A stretch of 64,000 bases of DNA from Eustoma russellianum (lineage: Eukaryota; Streptophyta; Magnoliopsida; Gentianales; Gentianaceae): positions 17,897,697-17,961,696 of the forward strand of contig AP025066.1 in assembly GCA_036186865.1 (NCBI GenBank). The letters are read 5' to 3'. Shown here piece after piece: positions 31,207 to 43,782 of the stretch. The notes under the pieces are model-generated. The model saw only the letters and a list, made by a program, of their open reading frames with translations. It did not search any database and was not told where the DNA came from. Both the position numbers and the translations under genes were made by a program. The number at the start of each line of letters is the position of its first letter. The first letter of the stretch is position 1.

Positions 31207-33128
31207 ATGGCAACCACAAATCTCAAAACTGAGCAAGAAGGTATGTCGAGCCAAAGGCCTCCACTGTTTGACGGTGAGTCATTTATTCAATGGAAACTTA
31301 GAATGAAGATTTTTTCTTATGGCTATAGATATAGATCTTTGGTCAATCATTGAAGATGGTCCTTATGTCCCATCTAAGGTATCCACCATAGACGGAGTCA
31401 CATTAGAAGTTGTTAAAACTAGACAAGAATATACGAGTGATGATAAAAAGAAACTTAGTATGAATGCTAGGGCTATGCAATTGCTTCTAAAAGGATTAAG
31501 TAAAAGTGAGTCTAGTTATGTGTCAAACTGTTCGAGTGCACAAGAAATTTGGAGGATACTAGAAATGAAATACGAAGGCACGAGTCAGTAAAAGAGTCAA
31601 AAATAAACATGCTTATGTCCACACTTGAGTCGTTTAAATTATTGCCTAATGAGTCTATTGTTGATATGGATCTTCGTTTGACTAACATTTACAACTCTCT
31701 TGAGTCTCTTGGTAAAGCTTTTACCACGCAGGAAAAGGTACAGAAAGTCCTACGAAGCCTTCCATCCGAATGGGATCCTAAAGTGACCGCTATAGAAGAA
31801 AGCAAGGAAACTAAGTCAATAAAGATGGAAGAATTAATCGGATCACTTAAAGTTTATGAGAATAAACTCACCATACGGAAATCGGAGTCATCTAAACAAG
31901 GTAAAGCTATTGCTTTTAAATCAAATGAATACGTCTCCCCTCCCTCCGATCACGTAGATGATAGTGATTCTGAAATGGATAACGATGACTTAATTCTATT
32001 GGCTAAAGGCTTAAGGAAATTTATGAGAAGGTCATTTAGAAACAAAAATAAGGGTACTACAACCAAGAGAAATAAAAACAAGTCAAATGATAAAGACGTT
32101 AATTGTTATGAATGTGGCAAACTCGGACACTCATCATATGACTGCCCCAATAAAGAAAAGCAAACAAATAAATACCCTGACAAGGAGCGGAACAAAAATA
32201 GACTCGTCTCAGAACCCAAACAAAGGAAACGTGCTCTAAAGGCCTCCACCTGGAGTGATTCATCTGATTCTGAAACTGAGACCGAAGAGGAAACTGCACA
32301 AGTATGCTTTGCATCCAAAGCATCTAATGAGGTATCATCTGACTCTGACTCTGACTCTGAACCCTCTTATGAAGATCTTTTTAGTCAGTATTAGAACTGC
32401 ATAAATTCACTAAGACTCTCGCTAAGGAAAAGAAGCGATTAATTGAAGACAAGAAACTGTTAGAATCTTCTAACGAGAATCTTGTCGCTCAATTAAGCGA
32501 TTCAAAGAAAGAGTCATCATGTGTCATTACTGCATTAAAGACAGAGATTTCATCATTGACCACTCAAAATAATGAAATGAAATCCGAGATTTCAAGTTTG
32601 AAATCAAGGAATACCGATTTAGAGAAAATGATGAAACAGTTTGATACGGGGTCCAACATGCTGCATCACATTATATTATTACAAAAGCATGACAGCGACA
32701 AAACGGGTTTGGGATACGTTGATACAAATGAAGTATCAACCAAACCAACCAAGTTTGTGGTGTCTAAGAAAGTAGACACCCCTAAGCCTCAAGTGGCGTC
32801 TAAGATGACGCATAAGGCGCCCCTTTCCTCATCACGCCCTACCTCTTCTTCATATCATGTGAAATATAACTTTGTACCATATAGATATGAAAAGAAAAGA
32901 ACAATGCATACACGAAATTCATATCATCCACGCACTACGCACACACAGTCAAGGACATATCAAAAACGTCCTTCATTTAGTGAGTATAGAGGAGTCCTTG
33001 GGCAAAGTCCCAAAGTGCATGCACCACATGTCTACTATATCGCACCTTCTTCTACATTCTTGCCATTTGATAGACCGAGAAGGATCACCCAAGTATGGGT
33101 ACCGAAAGGTACTTTTACCAAGAGGTGA
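31207..33128 (+). pseudogene. gag: SIRE-I Gag, three single-base frameshifts
   Basis: Starts MATTNLKTEQEGMSSQRPPL, typical of the N-terminus of this Gag family. Comparison with SIRE-E shows an extra T in a T-run near 31312, a lost base near 31586 and a lost base near 32390; each ends a frame. Visible parts are the Gag core (IDLWSIIEDGP; SSAQEIWRILEMK), a zinc knuckle (CYECGKLGHSSYDC near 32104-32145), an acidic/serine-rich stretch (SDSDSDSEPSYEDLF), a coiled coil (about 32420-32650), and a basic/aromatic C-terminus ending FTKR and TGA at 33126-33128. The Gag packages element RNA. The C-terminal TGA is at the same place in SIRE-E. Confidence 0.9.
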
Positions 33129-33183
33129 TTAACTAACTCGAAAGGACCCAAAGTTAAAAAGGTACCTAAATTATCTTTGCACA

Positions 33184-36100
33184 TTGCAGGGAGCCCACAC
33201 ATCGAAAGATACATCTATTAAGTGGTTCCTTGACAGTGGATGCTCGAGACACATGACGGGTGACCCGAGCCTGTTCACCAAACTAAAGAAGGTCACAAAA
33301 GGCGGATCCGTGACCTTTGGAGACAACAACGAATGCAAAATCATTGGAAAAGGTACGATTGGAGATCCAAATACTCTCCAAATCTCCAACGTCTTTTTGG
33401 TAAGCAACTTATCTTACAATCTTCTTAGCATTTCTCAATTTGTTGACAATGGTTTCAATGTGTGTTTTACTCACCCTTATTGCAACATAATAAATAAAAA
33501 TAGAGAAACCGTTTTAAAAGGAAAACGAGAAGGTAATATTTTTACGCTTTCTATGGATGATGTAGTAGACGCTAAAGTTAAGTGTTTTATGTCAAATGAA
33601 CCCAGTGTGAATTTATGGCATAGATGTTTAGGACACATTGGCATTTCCACACTAGAAAAGCTTCAACGAAAGAACCTAGTACGGGGATTGCCTAAGCTTG
33701 ATTTAGATAACTTTCAGTTGTGTGAATCTTGCATAAAAGGCAAACAAACACGTGAGTCACTTAAGCCTAAAAACGAAATAAGCACGACTAGAATCTTAGA
33801 ACTATTGCATATTGATCTGTTTGGTCCTAGTCGCACCACAAGCCTTGGTGGGCGCCACTATGCATGCGTGATTGTTGATGATTTTTCCCGTTATACTTGG
33901 ACTTTATTTCTTGCACATAAGGATGATAGCTCCGTAGAGATTTCAAAATTAATTAAACAACTTGAAAATCAATACGGTGTAAATGTGAAAAAGATAAGAA
34001 GTGATAGAGGCGGTGAGTTTAAAAATAAAGAGATGATTTCATTTTGCGAAGAAAAAGGAATCAAGCATGAGTTTTTGCCACCTAGAACTCCACAAGTAAA
34101 TGGAGTAGTAGAAAGAAAGAATCATACATTACAAGAAATCGCTAGGACTATGTTATGCGAAAATAAATTGCCTAGATTTCTGTGAGCGGAAGCCGTAAAT
34201 TGTGCATGCTATATTGTAAATCGTCTATCTATAAGAAAGAAAATAAACAAGACGCCCTATGAGATTTTGAATGATCGCATGCCTAAGATTGACTATTTTC
34301 GTGTGTTTAGATGCAAATGTTTTGTTTTAAATACAAAAGATAATTTAGACAAATTTGAATCCAAATCAATTGAGTGCATTTTTGTTGGATATTCTATAAA
34401 TTCAAAGGCATATAGATGTTATGATCCTCTCACTAGACAAATTATGGAATCTATTCACGTGAAATTCAATGAATTTGGTGAGATTGATAAAGATAAGGAA
34501 TATGACGATGACTTTGAATTGAAACCTGTGTTGAATGAAGATGATGGCCCTTTTGATATGCATGATATGAATGGCACACTAGAAATGCATGATCACATAA
34601 AAATGCATGATAACATAGAAAATAATCAACCAAGATGGCATAGAGATCACCCACATGATCTCATCATAGGCGACCTCACTCATGGTGTGCGACCGCGTAG
34701 AAGAATTACTTCGGATGAAATAAATGAATTTCATGCTATGATTTCTGAAATTGAGCCCAAAAATGTGCATGATGCTTTGAGTGATTCTTCTTGGATTGAT
34801 GCTATGCATGACGAACTTAATCAATTCGTTAGAAACGATGTATGGGATTTAGTGCCACGACCACAAGATAAGACTATAATAGGCACAAAGTGGGTGTTTA
34901 GGAATAAAATGAATGAAGAAGGAAAGGTCGTTAGGAATAAAGCGAGACTTGTAGCACAAGGCTATAATCAAGAGGAAGGAATTAACTACGATGAAACATT
35001 TGCACCCGTAGCACGATTAGAAGCTATACGACTCTTACTTGCTATTGCTTGCATGAAAGATTTTAAATTGTATCAAATGGACGTAAAAAGTGCTTTCCTA
35101 AACGGATTCATACAAGAAGATGTATACGTGAAGCAACCACCCAGTTTTGAAGATTTGAAACAGCTAGATCACGTGTACAAACTAAAGAAGGCACTATACG
35201 GCCTAAAGCAAGCACCGAGAGCATGGTATGATCGTTTTGCTACTTTCCTTTTAGAAAATGATTTTAAACGTGGTACTATAGATAGTACACTATTTTTGAA
35301 ACAAGATAAATCAGATTTACTTATTATCCAAATCTACGTTGATGACATTATTTTCGGATCTACCTCACATAGACTTGTTAAAGATTTTGAAAATTGCATG
35401 AAATCTGAATTTGAAATGTCTATGTTTGGTGAACTTAATTATTTTCTTGGCTTGCAGATTAAGCAAACGAGTAAAGGGATTCACATAAGTCAAGCAAAAT
35501 ATGTTAATGACATGATTAAAAAGTTTAATTTCGAAAATTTGAAACCATCCCCCACCCCTATGAGTGTCACTACCAAATTGGACAAAGATGAAAACGGTAA
35601 AGACGTTGATAATGGCTTATATCGATCTATGATAGGTTCTTTGCTATATTTAACTGCTAGTAGGCCTGATATCATGTTTAGTGTATGCATGTGTGCACGT
35701 TTTCAAAGTCAACCTAAGGTGTCACACTTCAATGCGGTAAAAAGAATATTCCGTTACATTAAGCACACGCCCACCTTAGGAATTTGGTACGATAAGGATT
35801 CTACATTTAACTTACATGCTTACACTGATGCAGATTATGGTGGCTGCAAAATAGATAGAAAAAGCACGTGCGGAACTTGCCAATTTATAGGAACTTCACT
35901 CATTTCATGGTTTTCCAAAAAGCAAGCAAGTGTTGCTTTGTCCACTACTGAGGCTGAGTACATGGCACTTAGTCTTTGTTGCACACAGTTGTTGTGGATA
36001 AAACAACAACTTTCGGACTTTGGAATTACCGTAAATAAAATTCCTATATATTGTGATAGTATGATTGCCATAAACTTGTCTAAGAACCCCGTGTTACATT

Positions 36101-36285
36101 CTAAGGCTAAGCATATAGAAGTACGCTATCACTTTCTTCGTGATCACGTAAACAATGGTGATATTGTCATAGATCACGTACACACAGACGCACAAGTAGC
36201 GGATATTTTTACAAAAGCCTTAAATCAAGCCACGTATGAATCTCTTCGTTCTAAATTAGGCATGATTCCTGTTGATATGATTTGA
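33184..36285 (+). pseudogene. pol: SIRE-I Pol: protease, integrase, RT, RNase H with one nonsense codon
   Basis: The frame is +1 relative to the Gag end. Domains: aspartic protease (WFLDSGCSRHMTG; DSG at 33232-33240), GAG-pre-integrase zinc finger (LWHRCLGHIG to CESCIKGK), integrase core (HIDLFGP, RSDRGGEF, NGVVERKNH), RT (KWVFRNK, ARLVAQGYNQ, MDVKSAFLNG; YVDD at 35335-35346), and RNase H (YTDADYGG, STTEAEYMAL, YCDSMIAI, HIEVRYHFLRD, ADIFTKAL). An in-frame TGA at 34183-34185 replaces the expected Trp codon after integrase; the same frame then runs open to 36285. Otherwise complete. The start shown is where the frame is open; the true junction with Gag is unknown. Confidence 0.93.
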
Positions 36286-36534
36286 TTTGACGTGATTTGA
36301 TTCTCTTTCCTTATTGACAGGAATCTTTTGATTTTCTTTCCAAAATAAAGGGGGAGAGAAAAGCATGATTTAAGGGGGAGAGAGAGACACTAATTGATAC
36401 TAATTGCACAAATCAAGGGGGAGCCGGATTTGAAATTCGAAATTCAAATTTCAAATTTGTGCATGTTTCAAGGGGGAGCGATAGCATTTAAATCATGTGC
36501 ATAAGTTATTTTGAAAATCATCAAAAGGGGAGAT
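36286..36534 (+). promoter_or_regulatory. Multiple polypurine tracts before SIRE-I 3' LTR
   Basis: AAGGGGGAG-type tracts occur near 36344, 36371, 36412 and 36469, and a last one (AAAAGGGGAGAT) abuts the LTR. Repeated purine tracts are a known trait of Sireviruses. SIRE-E has the same five at 57658-57829. No env-like frame is present. Confidence 0.88.
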
Positions 36535-39415
36535 TGTAGAGATAAGGGGGTTTGAGTGATTTCAAAATAAGTGACTTAAATGCATGATATATATAAACGT
36601 GTACATGTATGCATGATACTTTGCCATTACTTGCCTTATTTAGCTTATATATTATGTTGCCGTACTAACGAGCCATGAAGCGTTAAAGCTTACATCATAT
36701 GGCAAACATTTGTTGTGTTTATACTATTTTCAGGTGCCACCATTAATGAACTAAACTAGTTCATTAAGTGAAGTACTTAGTTTAATAAACTAAGTAGTTC
36801 ATTAAAGGAAGCCACATTTGGAAAAGGCACAAAGACAACAAGGCTAAGGAAGGAAAGTTTTCTCCTCCTCTCCTCTTTAATGATACACGCCTATATACAT
36901 ATATATTACATATATTTTCAGATTTTTTGAAAAAGGCACATACACATGTATTCCAACGTACTACCGACACGTTATATATTTTACGTACGTACGTTAACGT
37001 CACACCACTATACTTAACTCATATTTATGAGTATATTCAGGTCTTATATCATATGATATAAGATATGGTGATGACAAATTAAATACGACACGATAAAAGG
37101 TTCTAAACCGAAAATTGTCGTATCGGGCGAATACCGAAACTTCGCCAACGTGTCACGTACTTGCCATAAATAAATGGCCAGCCCCTATACTTTAAAAATT
37201 GATAAAAATTTCGTGGGCTACATGTAATATTCAGCCAAAAATATTTTCCATGTTGGCACACACAAATTACTCCACATTAAGGCCAAAATGTGAAGATTCC
37301 AAGTTTAATTTTGTCACATGTTAATAGTACCACTTTAGACCAGCCAAGTGCTGAGATTTAAAGTATATATTATATATATTATGTATAACACAATATATAT
37401 AACATGTGCAAAAGTTGGAATTTAAATTAGAGAAAAATCGGGTAATCAATAAATATCGAAAATTCGGTTTTCTACGCACACAACACATGGAACGTTTTTG
37501 GTACATCATGTGACACGTATCTAGACACTTTTTACATATGTTATACATCTTAAAGTGTTCTAGAAAATTAAATTAAGGGCTGATTGGAATATAACATGTG
37601 TGTATTATTAAATGTGCATTATTTTACAATGTTAGCAAAAATAAATTTCAGCACATATACATACTCTATGAAACGCCACCTACAGCTGAGATGGAGCTTA
37701 TTTAGAGCCTTGTTGGCATATTGATTGGTCAAGAATCAATCATACAATGTTGATGACATAAAGGAAGGAGCTACAAAAGGTAACATTTCAATTAATGTCA
37801 CATTTGTAGCACATGCTGAAAATTTCAGCATGTGTGCATTAACATGGGCGATTTTCTCACTTTAAATGAGCTACATTTCGTGTCTTGTATCATGAGGATT
37901 AATTGAGGATGTTATGGAAATGATTTGAATATTATTTAAGTTGATAAAGTGTGATATTCTACACATCACACATGCTGAAATTTTTTCAGCATTTGTGAAG
38001 ACTTGTGTGGCCGAATTTTAGAGCATAAAGATGTCCATATTCATTTCTCATGTGATAGGAATAATTACCATAAATTGGTGATTCATTTTTTTAAAGAAAA
38101 ATCAAAGTAAATTGGGCATTATTTTGAATAAAATTGAATGATGCACATGCTAAAATTCAGCATGGCAACAAGCACTTGATGGCCGATTTTTGCCTTAGTT
38201 GAGAAGGATTTTTGTCTTGCAATTTATGTGATATATCTTATGATTTATGGAAGTTATTTTGTGATGATCTTGGCACATGTTTAAGTGTAATTCTCAGATT
38301 TTTTTCCAAGTCATCAATGATGACAACATTCATCCAATGAGAAGGTGCCAAGTAAGCGAAGACTAAATGATCATCCAATAAGAAGATGCCAAGTAAGCAA
38401 GACCTTGTCACAATGATGTCTTACACTCTCCCAAGGACTTAAAAGATAATTTTCAAGAGGGGGAGGCTACACAAGGGGACGACATGCATCATTAAAAGAG
38501 GAGAAGAGAGCAAACAAAACAAGAACAAGCATTGCAAATCGAAGTGATCAAAAAGCCTAGCTCTTCTTCTTCTACATCCTCTTTCTTTCTCTCTTCTTGT
38601 AAGCCTATTGTATTCATATCTTTCAATCTTGAATAGGCTTGACATAGACCACCACTCATTATATATCTTTGTAAAAGATTGATCAAGGTGTGATCAATCT
38701 TCATTCTTGCGAGGTGGTGGTGTTCGTGCAAATTGTATTCACTATACAAGGTTTGTAAAGGGTTGGAGTTAGGTGTAACTCTATCAACCCTGTGGTAAGG
38801 TGTATTGCGTGTGTGTGATTTGTGTGAACCAAGAAAGGTGTTCCTTGAAGACTGGAGTAGGTTTTTTTATAACCGAACCAGTATAAAATTCTTGGTGCCA
38901 TTTACTTTTTGCATTTACTTTTCAGTTACTGCACTGATTATCCTTCTTATTCGCATTCGTAAAAATAGTTAACGATTTTCAAAAATCACAACAATTTCCA
39001 GAAATATAGTCACACGTTCTAGGGTTAATTTGGCACAAGTTTCAACCTTTTTGGATAAGTATAAGTCGATCAAACATCAAAAGTTCTGAGACTAGTGCAG
39101 TCTGATTCTCAGACTTGCAAAGGTTGAGACTTTGATTGTAGTTGACCTACTTCCCAAAAGAATTTTGCAAAACTGTTTCAACTCACTTAAATATAGTGTA
39201 TAAGGAGTTAGTGGTCAAATTTTCAGAGCATTTGGACGTTCACACAAATAGGAATAAATTTTTCAAAACCATCTACCGTTTGTGGCAGATTCGAGCAATC
39301 TAAGTACCAACGGTTTTTGAAGGGGTTAAAGGTTGAATTCTAATTTGAAATTTTTAGGGGACCCTCATAACATCTGAGGCTAAGTTCTCTCAAAATTTCA
39401 TAATTTTTGGAGACC

Positions 39416-39420
39416 TCTAA
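39416..39420. repeat. Target site duplication (left) of Gypsy-J
   Basis: TCTAA, identical to 48976-48980. Confidence 0.95.
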
Positions 39421-42400
39421 TGTTGTAGCCCAATTATAGAATCCTTTTTGTACCTAAGGTTGAATCAGCGAATATGTGGTCATGCATGCTTGTGTTTGAA
39501 ATTGATTTAGTCCATAATCGTTATAAGTATGTTATGAGAAAAAAAAACTACATGTATTACAAGACCAGGTCCAAATGTCTCATGGCCTTGTAATTTTCGG
39601 CCTATAGCCAAGATGGAAAATAGTCTAATGGCCTAAGATGATTATTATTAATATTTTATTTAGAAACAACATAGAGAAAATAGCAAGACTTGATTTCAAA
39701 GAGGCTAGTTGGAGTCATTTAAGACCCAACCGCTGGCCACATTAAGGGGGAGAGGGGGGAGGGAGACTAATTAAGGAGGAAGGGTGGCTAATAATGATAG
39801 TTAACCTAACCAACCCTAAAAAGAAACCATAGTTAGCCAAAAGAAACTATGGTCAACCTAAAAGTAACTATAGTAAGTAGAAAAGTAACCTTGGTTAACC
39901 AAAGGTAACCAAGGTTAAGCCATTTAACTTGGAAGAACTAGGGTAAAACCCTAACCCCACCCAACGGCTAACATAACCAAGGAAAGAAGAATTTCCCTCC
40001 AACCCCCCCCCCCCCCACACTTGAACATTTCAAGAGCAAGAAAATCTCTACCTTTCTTCCCCTCTTCCAACTCACGGCCAAGAAGACACCAAGGAGAATT
40101 GAACTCCTTCAAAACCAAGTGATCTTAGGTAAGCATTCTTAACCTCTTAAGAAAAAAAAACCCTTATAATTTTATGAAGATGAAACTCATGGGGTGTTTT
40201 TCTTTGCTCCCAAAACCGTGACCCTCACGGTCTTTAGGCTCAAGGATTCCAAGCCTACAAGAACTTTAGCTTAGAGGAGTTTGGACAACTCACACTTCTC
40301 TTGAGAAGAAGAAAGACTTCAACTTTTTCCACCTATCCAAGAAGAATAAGCAAACAAGGCAAGTACACTATACTTTTTATGGTCTAGATGTGAAAGTGTG
40401 TGCATGAATGACGAGAAAGATCTAAGATTTGATCTTAGTTGTGAAAAGGGTGAGTTTTGAGCCAAAAACTTTCGGCCCTATGTATGAAAAAGAGTAGGAG
40501 GAGCACTTTACTCCAAAGATGAGTTCTTTGATGGTTATATGCATGATTGTGTTCTAATCTAGGCTTGAATGTGTTTAAGATTTCTTCTTTTATGGTGAAA
40601 AGGCCACGGTAGAAGGGATAAGGGGAAATGGGGTGAAATTGCATGTAAAATGATAATATAACAAGGAAAAGAGGGCAAGATTTGATCTTGTACATGTTAG
40701 GCTTGATATACTTTTGATCTTGGTCATTTTCTCACTTACATCAAACAATGAGGCTGACGTGATGGGTGTGTGTGTTCATCTCAAGGTTGATACCAAGTAT
40801 TGGTGAAGAAAAGGTGAGCCAAGAACATTTAGGAAGAATATATGTTCACTGGAAATTTCTGGAGCTGGAGTAAACATTAGGCTGTATTGTGAAGCCAGAA
40901 AAGGGGACTTAGTGACCTTCAATTTCATTTATTTTTGGTATGATAATAGTTTTATGTGTTGGTTAGGTATGAGAGTTGGAATCATCTTAAAAAGAGTCAC
41001 GGTTTATTTTTAATGAATTTTCCACTAAGATTGGTCTTGCTGGAAAATATATACTGGACAGAATCTAAGCAATATGTTTAGTAGCCTAAAAATGGACCTT
41101 AGGGGTGTGCAAATCCATTAATTTTTGGCATGGTACTCGCCTCATGAATAAAGAAGAAATGGCAGTTGGAATTTTATCAAAACAAGTTGTGGTTTAGTTT
41201 TAATAAATTTTCTAGTAAAACTGGTCAAACCGAATTAGGCTGGATGGACAGAATTTATGACCCACATTATGTGATCTGGAAAAAGGCCTTAAAGAATTGG
41301 TCTTGGCTTAAAAATTGGCTAGATGCTAGCCCAATGAGTTTATGAAGTTAGGGAGTTGGAATTTCCAGGAAAAGACCAAAGGTTTGGCCACAACAAATTT
41401 TAGAGTAAAATATGGACGTTTCAGAATTTAAATTGCATTAATTCATGAAAAGGAGTAAATGGGTCTCTTAATGACATCATAAGCTCATAACGCATGCATG
41501 GCATTCGCTTATGACAGTCACGGATGAGTACATGTGATTAAACAGGTCTAACACGTGCAATTTAGCAAGAAGTTCCTTAGAAGAAGTAAATGATACGAAG
41601 CTGGAAAAAAAATCCAGCATTGTTAACGAGACATGCCCATTCTTGTGTCATGTGTCATGTGTCATGCTACAGTTTGCACGTTACATGTCATACATTGCAT
41701 CATCGTCACATGCATGATTTATGGTATGGATTTTTACGTGAAAGAATGATGAAAAGCGTTTTCAAAGTTCTTTTCTTAAAACGCTTCCCCACCGGTACCG
41801 TGTGTGAGTATGAACTGGCCAGTATGAACCTGGGCAGATCCGGGTTAAGTGATCTGAAAGAATTATGACGTTACCGTTCCGAATTCGGGAATAATAAATT
41901 CGAAGGGGAGAAGTTACCGCCTCAGATCCGGGAAGATAGATCTGAAAAGAAGGATGACGTTACCGATCCGAATCCGGGAATAATAGATTCGAAGGGGAGA
42001 AGTTACCGCCTCAGATCCGGGAAGATAGATCTGAACACTCTATGGTTTTATGACGATGATGTTTTTGAAAGTAAAGTATGAAAAGGCATTTTCTTATTTT
42101 ATCATGAAGCATTACATGTGAATATGCATGCATGTCACTTATGGAGTCGTTGCGTAGCGACACATGTTATTTAGAATGAGTTTGTCACGATTTTGTGTAT
42201 CCTAAGTAATGATGATTATTGTGTTATTAATCAATGCATGTTACAGTCTCCTTATGTATGTTTCACTCTATCTAGTGATGTTATTAAGTTACGATCTTAT
42301 TAAGCGATGATCCTTATCAAATGTTGATCGGAGGACAGGTATGTTTCATAACCGAATATTATTTGGGGTTCGGTTCTTGCTCGCACTTTCCATTTAACTC

Positions 42401-42840
42401 ATGATTATTATAGTATACTTGCTGGTGACGTTGTCACTCACCCTATTTTTCTCTCCAGAGGTGGCAGGAGATAAAGTTGAATGGATTGATGACGAGCCTA
42501 GGGTTCCCTACCTGTGAGAGCATTGGAGGATGGCTAGGGTTAGTAGACCGAGCGTACCAGCATTAAGGGATGATGACGTTTTGTAATTGTGATGGGAAAC
42601 AATTTACTTTTGTCGTTTTCTGCTACAATTATGTGGGATGTAAACTTTAACTGCTGGTGATGGTGCTTTCATATGATTTTTTAAATTCTGCCACGGTTTC
42701 GTTTACTTATTGCGCGTAGGAACGAGAATCCATGAAATTTTATCATGAATCACGACGCGTATGGAAGACGCCTAGTACTCTCCTAAGTGAAGTACGGCGG
42801 GTGCACCGACTTCGGCGGGGCCGGGGTGCTGGGCGCCACA
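39421..42840 (+). repeat. Gypsy-J 5' LTR (3,420 bp)
   Basis: Same family as Gypsy-F and -H. Includes GTTAGCC/GTAACC repeats (about 39800-39920), a run of 14 C (40003-40016; 15 in the other LTR), GATCCGGG-AGATAGATC units (about 41830-42030), and the U5 hairpin (GTACT 42775-42779, AGTAC 42791-42795). No gene; internal open frames are fortuitous. Confidence 0.95.
42775..42795 (+). other. U5 hairpin in Gypsy-J LTR
   Basis: GTACT and AGTAC arms around an 11-base loop, about 45 bases from the LTR end and followed by GGCGGGTGCAC. Same place, arm spacing and loop length as CGTAGT/ACTACG in Gypsy-C; also present in Gypsy-F (about 25197-25217) and Gypsy-H. Confidence 0.6.
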
Positions 42841-42842
42841 GG

Positions 42843-42854
42843 TGGTATCAGAGC
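42843..42854 (+). promoter_or_regulatory. Gypsy-J primer-binding site
   Basis: TGGTATCAGAGC, two bases after the 5' LTR; matches plant initiator tRNA-Met. Confidence 0.95.
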
Positions 42855-43122
42855 TAAGGCTCCAGATCCGGGCAGAATGTAGAACTAAGTTACGATTGTA
42901 GTCAACTAAGTTTGATCCTAGACCTAAGTTCTAATCTTAGACGAGGATTGACCTTAGTACGGAACGACATCGACCTACGAATTAAGGTACAACTCAGTGG
43001 TAGGTCCCACCTAATGACCTATCCTAAAAGTAATGTATGTATGCCTATGTTCTCCCAATATGTTCAGTTACATTTTGTAATAGTTATGACGTTCCTATAC
43101 TAAACAAAGTCGACACTGCGTG

Positions 43123-43782
43123 ATGCAGATGGTGCGACCCAGGGGAAGACCGACCAGAGCTAGGCCCGAGGTGCGAGAGCCTGTTCCACCTCCGCCCGCT
43201 CAGGCCCCTCCACCACCCCCACCGCAAGGCCAAGAACCACCGCCAGTGCAGATTGTCCCTCCACCACAAGGACCTTTTCCACCTATGATGCTGGACATGA
43301 ATACCTTTCAAAACTTTTGCCAAACGGTTACACGAATTGGACAAGTAATGCTCCAGCAAAACAACCCTCAACCTCACGAGCCGATCAGAGATGCTCAGTA
43401 TTACTTTGAAAAGTTGAAAAGAGCCTATGTCCCGCCGTTCGAAGGAAAGTCGGATTCTGATATGGCTGAAAAGTGGCTTGATGAGGTAGAAAATTGCTTC
43501 GAACTGATCAGGGCACCAGAAGAAATGAAGACTCAAGCAGTCCGACCTTTCCTGTTAGGAGAGGCCAACCAATGGTGGAAGGCCAATCTCCAAGCCTTGC
43601 CAAGACCAATTCCCTGGGAGAGGTTTCTACAGGAATTTAACAAGTTTTACATACCCCCTTCGGTCAAGCTACAGAAAAGACATGAATTTGATTCTTTGAT
43701 GCAAGAGTCGGGAATGACGGTGGCTGATTACGCCAACAAATTTATAGCTCTGGGGAGATGGCAGCTGTGGTCTTCGCACTAA
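43123..43782 (+). CDS. gag: Gypsy-J Gag, truncated by internal deletion (219 aa)
   Basis: Starts MQMVRPRGRPTRAR; a second Met two codons on is equally plausible. A long proline-rich stretch (residues about 20-60) leads to the Gag fold (AYVPPFEGKSDSDMAEKWLDE, LLGEANQWWKANL, TVADYANKFIALG). After about 43754 the frame runs into RNase H sequence read in the wrong frame and stops at 43782. The zinc knuckle and all of protease are missing. Gag of this size might still assemble, which is inference. Confidence 0.9.
   Translation: MQMVRPRGRPTRARPEVREPVPPPPAQAPPPPPPQGQEPPPVQIVPPPQGPFPPMMLDMNTFQNFCQTVTRIGQVMLQQNNPQPHEPIRDAQYYFEKLKRAYVPPFEGKSDSDMAEKWLDEVENCFELIRAPEEMKTQAVRPFLLGEANQWWKANLQALPRPIPWERFLQEFNKFYIPPSVKLQKRHEFDSLMQESGMTVADYANKFIALGRWQLWSSH

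Noticed and set aside
40003..40016. Poly-C run as a functional signal
   Set aside because: C14 versus C15 in the two LTRs of one element is ordinary homopolymer slippage or sequencing noise.
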